Shown one piece after another: positions 10,252-23,809 of a DNA stretch of 59,852 bases. The notes beneath the pieces were generated by a model. It was not told where the DNA came from and made no database searches. It saw only the letters and a list, made by a program, of their open reading frames with translations. Source of the DNA: Ectocarpus siliculosus (lineage: Eukaryota > Sar > Phaeophyceae > Ectocarpales > Ectocarpaceae). The stretch lies in contig FN648631.1 in the NCBI GenBank assembly GCA_000310025.1, forward strand, positions 41,208 to 101,059, given 5' to 3'. The position numbers were made by a program, and so were the translations under genes. Within the stretch, counting starts at the first letter, position 1. The number at the start of each line of letters is the position of its first letter.

Positions 10252-13200
10252 CACAGGCGGCAGGGGTTGGCAAAGACGCCGAAGGTCAAGAGGAACACCG
10301 CCATATATGGGATAGAACAACATGCTTTGGCGTGGGAGCCAGGAGTAATGACAGGACGCTCCCAGCACAGGGAGCGCGTCGTACCCGATGTTGTTACCCG
10401 GAAGTTGGTGGAAAATTTTCTTCCGTGCGCAACACGGCGATGTCGCGGGAACGCGTAGATATTGTGTTTGAAACGTGTGGCCGTGCTTGCGCGGGGAAGG
10501 CACCGGACTGAAAGAAGCTCTTGAAATCGGTTCATTCTTGTTTTCTTTGGTGCCACCCAGAGGTATGGACGGCACTGATCAAACTCCCTGTATGGCTTTC
10601 CTGGTGCTACAGCCTGAGCTGCTGAGTACAGCCACCCTTGTTTTGATACTCCTACTCCGATAGGCGCTACTCTGAATCATGTCATAGCGGTTTTTGCTGG
10701 TGGCATGTGGAACCTGCAGGATCAGCGGCAAAGCGCACACAAGACCACTGAAAACAACCGCTGACTACTGTTGGTGACGTGTGGCGTACAAGAACGCGGC
10801 GAGATGCATGTCATTACTGCTCAACTGCACGGCTCAATGTGTACCTTGCGCATCAGGTTGTAGGCTGCGGCGGGGTGTGCCTCGTGTACTTTAGTGTACC
10901 ATTTGTCGATCCCGCGGCAACATCATGTGCGATGGTGAGATACATAGCAGCGTGGAGCCCCTGTGGAAGTAGTAGAGCCCCCGACTACTAGAACTACCGT
11001 GGTTTTCCTGCGTATCATAGAGCCGTTGAGCCTCATCAAGTACCCCGGAGTCACATGTGGTATAGTCTAGGTATAGCAAGCAGCTTTCACGCCCGAAGCG
11101 GGGTTTAGTCGGCGTTGCCGACACCTGCAGCAGTACAACGCCGCTCGTTACAGGAAAGAACGAATACTGCGTTCTTGCATGTGTGTAGCCGACGCAGCGA
11201 TGCTACACTTCTTCTGTACCCGACGCTCACAATTACGATAGTATACACGAACGTGCTTTGAGAACCAAACAGCAGTGTGCCGATCGATAAGTTACAACAA
11301 AAACATCGATACAGTCGCTGCTCGAAGGTGAGGTGTGGACTAAGGAGCGAATGTGTTCGATTTTCGGACGGAGCGCGGTGCGAAGGAAGACAGAGGTAAT
11401 TGTGGGACTTTTCGAAAGTAGAAAATAGAACGGGTGTTGTACTACACGTCCCGTGTGCAGTACTGTACGTATGCCGCCTGTATCGAACAAAAACGACGTC
11501 ACCATGCACATGAGGTACGCTGAACCGAGCTAGTAAATAGTTGGCCTAATTAATTCATCGCACGTCCGATTTGCCTGTTTTGACAGTTTCACAGAACGAA
11601 GCGGTTCTACACTACTACTGTACGTTAAGACTTCTTAGCTAGTCTAGGGTGGTGACGCGCTTTGCTAGCGATGATGGGTGGAAAGCAAGGAAGGCTGGCA
11701 TGTGGGACATGAACCAGAATCACCGACGACGATTCATCCACCAAACACGTCTTCACGGGGTGCGATTCAGTTATCTCCGCTGAACAAAAGCCCCGCCGCG
11801 GTTGAGTTACTTTTTTCCAACCGAAATTTTGGATGCCCATTCATTGGTTGAGCCGATGAATCTTGTCTCATCTTCCGGTATCCACGCTGAAGAACTCGGG
11901 TGGTCTACAGACGGAAGCAGTGAATTAGGATTCCTACAAATGGTTGGACCAAGATCTACCAGAAATGAATGCGTAGCTTGCCGGAAATTCGGCTGCCTGT
12001 TTGTCCCTCCAGGTCATTGTCGTCATTGCCCACTCAAGCAAGCACGCTAGGCGGGTCAAGTGAGTTTGAAGGAGTGCCCACGTTCGACCCCGCTCACAAT
12101 AATTGTGGTGGTCGGATGCATCCCTGTCCCTGATGCATATCTCCGTGACATCACGCTCACTTGTTGTATGCTTTCGTCAACGAACGGAGGTTTGTATGAC
12201 CGCATACTTGACAGATATTACAGTACTTAAGACACAAAAAGAATAATGGTGTACGTTGTAGCGCCTAACGGACGGCTGCCCTTGTCGCATATTCACGAAT
12301 ACCACTGCTGCTAGCAGGAGAAGCTCCTCGTCTGACCCCATATCTCCGATCTGACGATTTCACCAGAACAAGTGCCCCACGCCTTGATCCGCTTTGACGT
12401 GTTCCCTTGCACGCTTCCTCTCTCGACCAGGGCACCAAGATTGAGCAGAAGGCTTACAGCTACTACAGTACGCCGACCAACAAAACCGCGGCAACAACAA
12501 CAGCAGTAGCATTTTTCTTCCAAAGAGAAGAACAACAACGTGGTTCTGGGAGGCGGGGGCTTCGAGGTGAACAAATTTGATATTCATCGTCGCCACTGCT
12601 GCGTGTCACCGTCTTCTCAGTTTACACGAGGTCGATGTGGTTGTGCCGACCCTTGGGTGGCCACGTCTCCCGTCGTGATGGAATATCCTCGATTCCTTCC
12701 GGACGCACCAAAGAGTCTGCACGTCTGCACTCGACCTTATTTTGGGAAAGCGCCGCATGGGTGTTGTTGTGTGCATGTATGTATGTGTACGTGCGCACGT
12801 AACTTCATTTATTCTTGTTCGAAAACCGATAGCGTATGCATGTGTGTGAATAGATAGGCAGCTGAGCATGAACGCGAAACTTGAACGGTGCGTTGGCATG
12901 CGCTGCGCCTTGGGGTTGGCCGTCAATCCGTGAGCTGTCTTGAGTTCTAGGAGAGACTCCTCCTCTGTCGGTGCATCATGTCGAAATGACGGTGAGGGTC
13001 GTGTTGGTGCATTTTGTTTCACTCTTTTTTTGCGCGAATATTATTGGTCGGTCCTGACGGTTCCGTGCGGCTACCTGTCGGGGTAACACAGACCACTTGA
13101 TCGGGTTCGCGTCCTCTCCCCCTCGCTCTCTCGCTAGTTGGTCCTGATGTTGGAGCTGTAGCTCTTTCTATCGTGCCCCCTGCCCGGTAGAAGATGAAGC

Positions 13201-13731
13201 CAACGCACTCAACGCGCTTGTGGGTTCGGAGCCACACGGATGATGACTGACGCATTTAGCTATTTCCAAGTGTAGCTATTTGAGGTAGGTAGGAATAGCG
13301 AGGGGGATACCACGCGCATCACCCGACCACCATTTACGGGGCTACGGTAGACTGCTGTGGCAGCGAGAGGAGAAGCCTGGCATCACTCCCGCCACAGGGC
13401 GTACTTGTGCTCCTTCCGCCCACCTCACCCAATCGCTATGAGGCCGCTGCCCCGATGCCGATCTCTGCGTACGCTGCGTCAACAACACTCTAACAACATG
13501 ACACCCTCGTTTTACCACTTGCCGGCCGTTGGCAGGAGGCGCGGGATGCAGCATACATAAGGGGGGATACCACGACATCAGCCTTCTACCGGCCAAGTTT
13601 GTTGGGCCACACTGAACAGCAGTAACAGCTGCGAGACAAGATACCCCACTCGCAGCCTCCCGGGCCCACTGTTCCCGCCCACCCCGACCTCCCGCAAACC
13701 GCCCGTGTGCGCCAGCTTCCAACCGAAGACC
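10252..13731. other. Intergenic, no gene seen
   Basis: About 3.5 kb with no protein motif, convincing exon, RNA gene or transposon that I can recognise on either strand. Open frames are short and mutually overlapping, such as 11105-11509 and 12606-13022 on the minus strand. It should hold the 3' UTR of the choline kinase and the promoter of the secreted-protein gene. Confidence 0.5.
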
Positions 13732-16700
13732 ATGTGGGCGCCGCGTCAAACTCTTTTTGCCGTCCTCGGCCTCCTGATGCTGTCGCTCCCGTGCACGCTG
13801 GGGCAGAACCAACAGACTCCCGCACCCCAACCGACTCCCGCACCAACACCAGGCCCTACACCGGAACCCACTACAGCACCGACCCTAGCGCCCACTGAGG
13901 CGCCCACGCCAGCACCGACCATGGAACCAACACCAGCACCTACGCCAGGGCCCACTGAGCCGCCCACGCCGGCGCCCACCTTGGCACCAACGTTTGCCCC
14001 GACACCTTTCCCCACGCCAGCGCCAACTTTGTTCCCCACACCGGCTCCCACCTTCAGCAAGGCCCCAACTCCAGCGCCAACCCCTGCGCCGACTCCGCCG
14101 CCCACGTTTCCATTCTACAGCTTCTGCGAGCGGCCGTACTCTTTCACTAACGAGAGTGATATCCTTTGCGGTGAGCTGAGCTTGGAGTTGGATAGAGTCG
14201 GCGGGTGGATGTTGGCGAGCCTTGAGAATCGAATCCATCTCGACATGTGTGTCAGTTGCGTTCTGTGAATTTGAACTGGATTATTTCCTACACTGCTGTC
14301 CGAAGAGTTTGGCCATATTCCTTCCGAGGGAAGTTTGTGCGGCTGCTAGGCAAGGCCGGCGGTGCCTGGGCAGTCTGCTTTCTGCTGCACTCCGATTTTA
14401 TTGTCCGTCGTCTCGTGTGTTGTCGGATTTCACACTCATGTCTTGGGGGAGCCACAGGGAGAAACACTGCCATGATTTCACGTTTGCAGCGTTCCGCTGC
14501 AGTATGTAGTCGAATCATTGTCGTGTTCATCTGCGCGTATGATATGTACAGGTCTAGACTATTGAACTTAGAGCCTGTTGAGTGTGTGTAAGGTGAGATT
14601 GACCCAAGCAAGCACCGAGGAGGGTCCTGACGCAAAGTACGAAGAGTTACTTGACCATGTTGCTCCTGTGCACGTTCCTTTTCTCTGCTTCCATCTTTGG
14701 GTGTTCTGTGATGTGTGTGCTGCCGTAGAGGAAGGTTAATAGATCACGCCATGATGGACCAGCAGTGGTAGCGTGGTGGCGTGCAAGTTCTTTCATATTT
14801 ACGAAAAATTGTAGATATCGCACATTTCATTAATTATTGGTCATGTTCTTGTCGCAGAACAGCGACGGTGCCGCCTCCCCGTTGTTCCGTGTCGATTTCC
14901 TCGAGACCTCTGGAAATTCACGACATGCACTGTGGATTGACTGTCTCAACGACAACCCGTACATGCAATTTCCGGGGTCAGCCATGGAAGAAATTACGCA
15001 GGACCAGCCTCGCTTTTCGAAGAGCACACGAAATGCTTTGGACAGAGAAATATGAAAAAACTGAGACTCCCGTGGGGGTGGTCCACGAGTTCCTGAATGT
15101 CATGGGGCCCTGTAGGTTGCAAGATATATCACATCCTCAGGATCGACTACTAGTCTACACGACGACGAGGGTGTACAAAGAATATTACCATATTCTTTTG
15201 AAACGCTCTCAACGAGGCGCTTCCAACGCCGCCATTTGTCGGCACCGTCACTGGTTTTGCTGAAGAGTACTCGAGCTTTTGAAATCGATCCAAGGGCTAT
15301 GGTATGTCACCGAACCTACGGTATCAGGACACCTTTGTTCGGCACTATTTGTGTGTAAAAGTCGCATGTTTTCTTGCAGTTTTGCTTTGACCGTCTGAGT
15401 CTGAGCGATGAGGTCTGTCTTGCATCGTCTGACTTCCGACCTGGCTTGAATTCCTGAACAGGGTCTGTATAAGCAGCCATTGCCATCGGAGTGTTTTTCG
15501 GATGGATACTGCTGTATACCGTACCGTGTTTGCCGTGGAGCTCGGTTTTTTCAGAACCGTGTGGCAGACAACAATTGCAATGTCTAACGAAAAACCGTAG
15601 TTTCCACTGACGACAGCCAACTTCAGGCACAGCTCGCCCTTTCCCCTTCATGAGAACGCCCGCTTGTCGCTGACACTTGTTCGTGTATACACGTGGGTTT
15701 CCAGTTGAAATGGCGACGGATGCGGACAGGGCGAACGGTGTCGGGGCATTCTACGACGAGCTTGGTTGCGCGGGGGCGCAGTCGGGAACGGGCTTCGTGG
15801 GCTGCTCTCTCGGAGAGTGAGAAAGAGCCACCAAGGCGTTGGTTGGGCAGGCCTACGACCCCTTGCATAAAGTAGTGTTCTCGAAGATGGGACGTGATCA
15901 AAACAAAACGCAATTTCCACAAAATCGACATCTCTCCTCAATTTAGGCCACCGCCAGTGTGTTAGCTGCTCTCGCCAAAACGATTCGATACAGTGCATGG
16001 AGTGGAGGACGTTCTTGTTGCTGTTGGTTTTGTAGCACGCCAACCTTTCACACTCTCGAAATAGTTCCTTTCAACGGCGCTGACCGGGCTAAGAGGAGCG
16101 GGTCTACGGTCGACGCGGCACAACTGCGAAGACCGCCCAGCCGTTTCTTCTCGATCCAAGCATTCGAAGTATTAAGGAGATTGTCTTGCTTCTACCCAAC
16201 AACGCAGTGTCTGTCTTTCCCACTCTCGAATGCCGAGTCCCTGCACGACGCAGGCGGGCTACGTTATCCCCCGCAACCCTAACCGAGCCCCCCCCGGCAC
16301 AAGTACACAAAGTACACGCGCCGTTTTCATTTTCCCTTTCAACCTCTCTCTCCGCTAACCTCAACCTTCCTTTCTCTTTCGCGCCCGTGCATCGGCCCCC
16401 TACCTCCTCCCTTGACTCCCAACTCGGTTGCAGCGTCCCCAACTGCAGGCTATGCGTTTTCCACCGCGCCCTCTACAGCCAGAATATACTCGAGGGAGAG
16501 GAGGTGAGAGACCGAAAGGCGAACGGCTCAGCGGCCTCGAAACGGCCCATCTCTCGCTTACTGCAAACCTTACATCAAAACCCGACCTTCCTAGACCGGA
16601 TGGTGTACAGCACAAGTGCAGTGTTTTCTCGAGTATAGTTATTCTGGAGCATACCCTTCCTCAGTGAAACCAAATGTGAGCAAGGCTTCGAATCTCCTCG

Positions 16701-19700
16701 TCTGGCGTGTTTGTTTGAATCCATGGTCGTCGTGTTCCAAGAGCTGAAACCCTATCAAAGTCGCGCGATTCGCTGTAGTTCGTCTTCCAAGATTTGAATC
16801 CATGTGAGTCCCCTCTCGAAGATAAAGAGTCTCCCCATCGCCGTAAGCCCGCTTAGAATCTTTCCTACTGTAGCTCCTAGCGTTTTCCATCCACCCTTGT
16901 GTGCTCACAACACTTTCTCCACCCTTCAATGTTCCAAGCAATAACGCCACTCCGCCTCAGTACGGTCTTCAAGGGACTCGTCCTCAAGCAGGGAGAGAGC
17001 CAGGTTATCGAACGCCCGATCTCCTTTGTGCATGGTGTGCTGGCTCGCTCCGGACCAGGTGCCCTTCGTGGACTGCCCTTGCTGCGTGCCGGAAGTGTAC
17101 GAGGTGGGAGGGGACATCGATTGCGACTTCGTCGCCTCCGCACCCCCGATCCCAGTCCCGGCGGCCACGCCGTTGCCGACCATGGCGCCGCAGGCTGCGC
17201 CGACCATGGTTCCCGGTGTTACCTCTGCCCCTCCGGCGGAAGACGAAGCGAGCGTGGGCGTCGCCACACTGGCGCCGGTCATGGCCGTTACTCCAGCTCC
17301 TACCGCAGCCCCGGTGGTGGGTTTTCTAGGCTTCTCCTTGGCGTGATGTGTATCGGTTTTGGAGGTGGTGGTGGCGATGACGCTTCGTCATTGCGTTGTG
17401 GCCATGGGGTTGCTCTGGTCTCCCTTTGGTTGCATAAGACATCACACCCCGTGGCCCGATTTTCAAAGTTCGACTACTCGGCAGGCAGAAGTAGTAACGG
17501 GTGCCGAAAATGGCGGAACCATCTCGTCGCGAGCTTCCCGAGAAGGTATCCTTTGATTCGGCATGTTCTTCGTGGAGCGATTGAGCTTTGAAAATCGGTC
17601 CAAGGGTGTGTGTGGTATCTTAAGTCATGTAACCTACGGTAGGTCTTCGCTGTCTGGTTTGCTCTCGTCCTCTCCTCAGAGCTACTTCTATCCCTTGCCG
17701 ACTACTTCAAGTACTCATTAGTTGTGTCCGCCGGCGGAACAGCTGTGGCGGGAGAGCGAGGCTGATGAGCTTACCTCCCTGTTTCCGTGCCTGCTTCTCA
17801 TGAATTTTGACAGATTGCGATGGAACCCTGCGAGGTCGGCGTGGCAGGTGACACAACGGGTGACTCCACGTTGTGCGTCGACATCTCATCTCCCGTGGAC
17901 TTGGCAAATGGCATTGGGGTGAGAGACTTGAAACGGGGACGAGAATATCAACATGATTTTTCCGTGCCTATTTGAATCTACACACAGGAACACACGCCAG
18001 GTTCTGTAGCGCGCAGATGCGCTTGTTCGTTCCTCACTGTGGGGAGAGCTAGAACCCACACGTCAAGCACCAACTTCCCTCTCGAATGCAGGTCTAGCAG
18101 GCCTAAGGCCACCTGGCCAAACCAAACACCATATCTCTTCCAGCTCGATGATGGACAGAAAGTGCCTAGGGGGAATACCCGTGAACATTTTCCTTTGAAG
18201 CGTTCGAGGTAGCCCTTTCATTCGATACAGAAAGCGTTCTCTCCTCTTTTCGTCGTAAATGCCGGCACTGATGACTGTACCATCCAGCGGGTGGTGGCTT
18301 TAGCGACCATGACGCGTCAAGATGAAACTCACGAGCGGGGGAAACGATGCCAGACCCACAGTACGACACCAGCAAGACAGGACATTGTAGCCTGTTCGTG
18401 GCTCGTAGCCTAACGCCCCCGCCCACAACCTCCGTTTTCGGTAACAGCCGCTTATGCAGAGAGAGCATAGACCCTTTGCTTGTTGGGGCAGCCCCGCGCG
18501 TCAAGCAAGTGCATCAAGCAGCATTGTCTCGGAGCCGAAGCACGCCAGCTTACCACGAGGAAAACGCCCCATACAATCACAACCCCGTGTGGCAACGGCT
18601 CTTTCGCAGTTAGTTGTGCTATGTGCTTGCAGAAACGTGATACCACGCCCCCTGTGTCTTTCCGCGCCCAACGTAAACTCCACGCCAGACCTACTACGAA
18701 GCAAATTGCGAGGGGCTCGGCTGCGACATCGCCGGCAATGAAGACTGCCGACAGTGCATTTTCGACGAGACTGCTTACGCGGCGGTGAGCTATTTGTCAA
18801 GCGACTCTTCTCACCTAGACAACGACGATATCCGTGTTTTCTTGCATGCTGTTGGTATGGGACGTACACCTTCGAAAACGTGCGGGGTATGCTCCTCCTC
18901 TCGATGTATTGCAATCGATTCCCAACAGTTCCATGACCGCCTTTTTTCAAAGAGGGCACACAGAATATCCGCGGGGACGAATCTTTGGCCATCTCAAGGG
19001 TAACGATTCACGCAACGGAACGGGGAGGGTTTGTTGACGATACGAATCCCGGAGATCCGCGTCAGCACCAGGGCTTTCCTTAGTCAAATCTAGCGTAGAG
19101 TCATCGCACGCAGATGCGAAAATCGCGATTTTTATCACGTAAGGAAACTTCTCCGAAACGGCAGCAACGGCCGCCTTGCAGGCAACGGACGCGTCACTCA
19201 TAACGTGACAATGCGAACGTAAGTCTGTAGCACGATGCTGAAGAATGTGCGTCGACACGAAAAATATATTCAAAGCCTCGTTGTTTGACATGTTGGGGTC
19301 AGTCCACGTTTGGGCCTTCTTTTCTAGCAGGTGTGTGCGTTCATTTTTGCGCAGTCTTTTTTCGCATGTTGTTAATTTCGGGACCGGACCCACGGCCCGG
19401 CAACTGCATCTTCGGTAGGATAGAGAAGACAGCTGGGTGTAGAAGTGGCTGACTCGTTTTTCTCGTTCATCACCACTCAGTCGTGATCTCGATACACGTT
19501 TGTTTCGCCTCGAATCGATCGCAACCACCAGTCGGGGGGAACGGATGCTCTGGTGGAGTGCCCCTGCTGCGTGCCAGTCTCCTACCAGCTCAGGCCGGAT
19601 AGTTCGGAATGCACCTGGCCCGCGACACCGTCCCCCATAAACGTGGAAGGGAGCGGCGGATCTCGCCCGGTGATTCCTGCTGCTGTTGCTTCCGCCGTTG

Positions 19701-19750
19701 GAATCATCGGGGGACTGCTGAGCCTCGCGCCGTTTCTTTGGACCTCGTGA
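13732..19750 (+). CDS. Secreted Pro/Thr-linker protein with repeated cysteine-rich (CPCC) modules, spliced
   Basis: Not a family I can name. It starts at the ATG at 13732 (MWAPRQ), with a signal peptide whose core is [18 protein letters not shown] run of APTPAPT-type residues follows, typical of O-glycosylated linkers, then a cysteine segment beginning [16 protein letters not shown]. Later exons that fit splice signals are 14858-~14976 ([15 protein letters not shown]), ~16434-16503 ([14 protein letters not shown]), 17059-17313 ([12 protein letters not shown], then a second Ala/Pro/Thr linker), 17814-17918 ([13 protein letters not shown]), 18108-~18175, 18689-18784 ([18 protein letters not shown]) and 19532-19750 ([12 protein letters not shown]). 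The last ends with a hydrophobic [14 protein letters not shown] and stop, suggesting a membrane or lipid anchor. Phase is 0 at 17313/17814, 17918/18108, 16503/17059 and 18784/19532. Exon 1's donor and the exons between 14976-16434 and 18175-18689 are unresolved. It could instead be two adjacent genes, the first ending with the TGA at 17344-17346. Confidence 0.6.
13813..14107 (+). repeat. Pro/Thr/Ala-rich coding repeat (APTPAPT type)
   Basis: This is a degenerate short-period repeat in exon 1 of the secreted-protein gene, giving about 95 residues of A-P-T, E-P-T and G-P-T triplets. It is compositionally a mucin-like linker. The reverse complement gives a Gly/Val/Ala frame ([11 protein letters not shown]), which is an artefact of the same repeat. 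Confidence 0.85.
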
Positions 19751-22700
19751 GCCAAAACTGTCAGGGTTGTGCCACTGATTATTTGACATTCTTCGGCGGC
19801 AGACCGTGTCAATTCAGCGACACGGCCGTGGCTGAGGGCGGTGACTCTTGCGCGGGGAATCACAGCAGTACCGGCTGCGTTCGGGGGGTGCTGGAAAGAA
19901 CCGTCTACGTGTCGTGATTGGTTGGCTTTTGGTTGAAGTGAAGGTCTCCGTCGGCGAAAGGTTTAAGGTTGGGCCTGACACGGTGTGCTTCTTGACCGCG
20001 TGAGTCGGGGAACGCTGGCATTGCTGTTGAGATTTGAATTCGAACGTGCTGGAGGGTCGCGGTTGAACGCAGAGGAGCGTTTCGGGAAATTATTCCCATG
20101 GCGAGACGGTTGGTGGGAGCACTGCTGTCTCCGGCTACACCGGTTTGAACCGAGTCGATCGGGTTTGTACGGTAATCCCTCGAACTCTGTCTCTTTCTCG
20201 GAACGCCTGTACAGCACTGAACTGCAGGCACAACGTTGAAGAGATTGCTGATGTACATTTTCGTGGCATGTCCTCCTGCCTAGTACTTACGCACGCCGGG
20301 GCTACTGAGCGACCGTGACATCTTGCCCATACGTGTGTACCGTTCTCTATATTGCTGATTTGGGCATTTATTTATCAATGGCGCGTGGCGCCTGTGGACT
20401 TTAAGCGACGGTATTGATATTTTTTTATCCCGACGAGGCTCTTTTCGTTGGAAATTTCAAGACAACGGCCAAGAACCACGGCGGCATCACGTTGCCACGT
20501 TTTTTTTGTTTGTTTGTTTGTCTGGGGTGCCTCACCAGCAGCCTGTAGGCCTTGTTGCTACTACTGTACCAAAACTATTGAAATTTGCCGCCGGGGATGA
20601 CGCTGTTTGGGTTTTTGGCCGTCGTCGCAAAGCACGGAAGGGGATGGCACGCCTTTTGTGAATTATGTCTAGATAACACGTTCGTTGTGCTAATAGAAAA
20701 GCGCTGACATAGTAGCGACAGCGGGAGCTTTCGGCACCATTTTTCATGGTTTTTTTCGTCAGTCTACTACTACAGTCACTTCGGAATTGGCTTCGCGGGC
20801 GCAATATTATATTTTAACCTTGGGTATGTAGACTATGTCCCTGTTAAACTAGTCAAGAATAACCCGGCCTGCTGCTGGTGGTGCATTCCTTGGCATCAGC
20901 ATTCATTCTGGGAGATAGACGCTGACTGCACCAGACATGATAATCCTCTTACTAGGATTAGGAACGTTACGGCGGGTGCCTACAGCAAAATTTAGTACCA
21001 CTTTTTCGGCACTCGGGCAAAACCAGCCCAACGCAACGCGACCGCCTTCTGATCGCGGGCTCATACAAGGAGTAATTTCTGTGTTCCCTTTCGTCGAGCG
21101 ATTCGGGTGTTTCTTTATTCTAGCGGCCTCGTTGTGCGGGATGGTTTAACGCGTTGTGGCCGACTCGATTCGCGTGGAAAGGGACAGGAACCTTCGTGAA
21201 GGAAACGGTTGAAATATTCCGTTCTTTTTTTCTGTCCAGGTCTACATACAAGTCTATAGGCCTACCGCCATTTGGAGGGGGTTTAGACGTCAGATGCGTT
21301 GCGGAGGATGTGGATGTGTCACTGTTTGCATCTCGGTTGGTGCTATGGCATCGAAGGGTGTGAGCATCCCTTTTATTGTTCGGGGGCTTTGTTGGGGTCC
21401 GCCATTTATGTTTTGCGATAGTTTGTCGTTTGCGTATTGATTCTCTGGGTAGGTATGTGTAGCTGGCGAGCGCCATTATTTGTGGTTCTCGTCCATTTGG
21501 AAGGGGTTTCTGCTGGTCATACCAGCAGGCATGCTTGTACTATTTCTGAAGATCATGTTAGGGGGTTACGTTAGGTAGGGTGGTTTTATGTCGAGCTTTT
21601 TTGGCCTCCGGTGGGCAGGATAACAACTCGTACGTGTGTTGCTTTTTGTTGTAGACGTACGGTGAAACCCACTCTCACTCAAGGCCGAGTTGAAGCAAGG
21701 TAAAAGCGCGCACACAGGCGAGAGCGCGGGCACGTGCCCAGCAGCTCCCGGATGGACGCACGCACATGTGCGACCACAGCCAGCCGCGTATGGTGCGCGT
21801 TTGGTCCACGCGACAGATGTTGTTTCCTTGTTTCCCAACACCTATTTTGTGTTGTCCGCTGCGTACACGGGTGGTACAGATAGCGCCCATACTAACCTAA
21901 GGTGTTCAAGAAAGAAACGCCAGTGGAGTGAAAGAAACTTTGCACGATCAACCGCAAAAGGGTCGACAGGAAGCAGACATTCAACGTTGTGAACTTGGCT
22001 GCCGTCTTCTCAGCCCCTTAAGAGACGCTCTCCCATGAAATCAACTCGCCAGTCCTGGGAGCGAAGGCGCTTGGTTTTTACCTTTTTGCTGTTCAACCCG
22101 TTTGTTTGTGGTTCTGCGGTCCAGCTTTTCCGTATGGTAAGTCCATGCAGCGCAGCAAAAACGCACGTGGGGCAAATGCTAGCTGGGGCCTGCGCGAGGC
22201 ATCTGGCGAAGCATGAGATTTTGCAACTAAAACGGCTGACAGAAACCCGCCCGGCGCCGTCGTACGCCACAACTTCCTCCTTTGGTTGCTAAGAAGGCCG
22301 CAAGACGGCGACACTCTCCTTCAGCGTCGCCGAACAACAGTCACAACGGCTTCCGCAGAAGAGCTCCACACGACAGAAGAAAAAAAAAATGTCCGTACTG
22401 TCAGTAGCAGACCAAGCGATGCATGTGGCAGGACCGAATACCTCTATACGCGCTCTATGGAGGTATTTGAGACCTGAGCGGGGACGACAATCTAACAATC
22501 ACAAGGGAGGGAGTCTCAACGGCTTAATACAACAAACACAATCTCAACCGGAAAAGCGTACGGTAGCTCCAAACCTCGCCAGTGAGGAGGTTGTTGGTCG
22601 TCTCCCTACGAAGAGCTAGGCTTCAAAACTCACCCACAACAATCGCCCCGGTTCAGTTGGCAGGCCTCACACACGTTTCTGGCTTTTCAGACTGCGGGTT

Positions 22701-23809
22701 TGAATCTCTCGGCAACGACAAACTCACAACCTGAAGGACGAAAGTGCATTATTGTGGTGTGCGCGAGCACGAACAAGAGGGAACAGACTGTTGTATCCTT
22801 CTCAGGTGAAACAAATGAGGCAAGCACCGCGGGGAAGACATGCAGAGAACAAACTCCAGTGTTAACCATTCTTCCTGCGTGCTGCTGCGTCAAACGTTCA
22901 ACGAAAGGTGCAAACAGGGGCCAGATACTATGATGGGACGAAGACAACATCAACAACAAACGACAACGACCCCAACAACAACGACAAACAACCGACAACT
23001 CAACAATGACCATGACATCACGTAAGATACAGTGCACAATGCACGTGTAAAACATCTACATTATTAGTCTAAGGGCCCTGTAATGCTTGCTACAGGTCCA
23101 ACGAAGGTTTCACCAACGCGGCCACAAAGTTGGGACGAATCAATCAGCCAAGACTAATAGCCATGCCTCCTTTACCAGAACCTACAATTAGCTACAACTC
23201 CAATCCCCATCGTGGACTGAATCATGGACGGCCAACAGACAAACAAGAGACAAAAGAGAAACAGTTAAGCGGGGCCATATCTGTTTCATGTTCACATCTA
23301 AGACGAGTCAGCGGCAGGCTCCTCTCTTTGACAAGCACCCACGTGCTGCCATCACAATGGAAACCGGAACTCGAATTAAACTTTTCAAGCTAAGAAGTTG
23401 TCCGGAAGGGCGCCAAAAACTTCGAATCAACTTAACTTACAACGAGGGTGCCGTAGCCTATAGACAAACATATTGCGTCCGACTCGAAGAAGGGCCAATT
23501 CAACCTAAATATTTGACATACAAAACAAACCAAAACAAAAGTCGAACTACACGTTCAGGGCAGGGCGGAATTCGCCTTAAGACAGAACAACTCTCTTGTG
23601 TGCCAAAAGACTTGATCGATTCAGAACGCCCTGCCAGAGTCCCACAGCACCCAAGGTGCCTGGGTCTACTGCTTGCGACGCCTGAACTCTCCAGATGCAT
23701 GTGCAAACCGCCGTCGGCTTACACATGCTCAACGCAACTGCCTGTTGATCAACTGCGGCCACACAACCGCCAGCTGCGTGGCTGTACACCGCCTTCTCCT
23801 TGCGACTCG
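19751..23809. other. Intergenic, no gene seen
   Basis: About 4 kb between two convergent genes. I found no exon with family motifs, no RNA gene and no inverted-repeat element. It must contain both 3' UTRs. The only notable local feature is a CAA/ACA-rich tract at about 22943-23005. Confidence 0.5.
22943..23005. repeat. ACA/CAA-rich simple repeat
   Basis: Imperfect CAACAA and ACGACA triplets without a gene context. A similar CAACAA tract occurs at about 55498-55531. Confidence 0.7.

Noticed and set aside
15316-15651. Minus-strand frames in the middle of the secreted-protein gene
   Set aside because: Short, without motifs and antisense to a possible cysteine exon.
18947-19789. 280-codon open frame on the minus strand
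   Set aside because: It lies antisense to the last exons of the secreted-protein gene. It shows no motif or hydrophobic pattern, and the opposite strand has a clear CPCC exon with a good acceptor.
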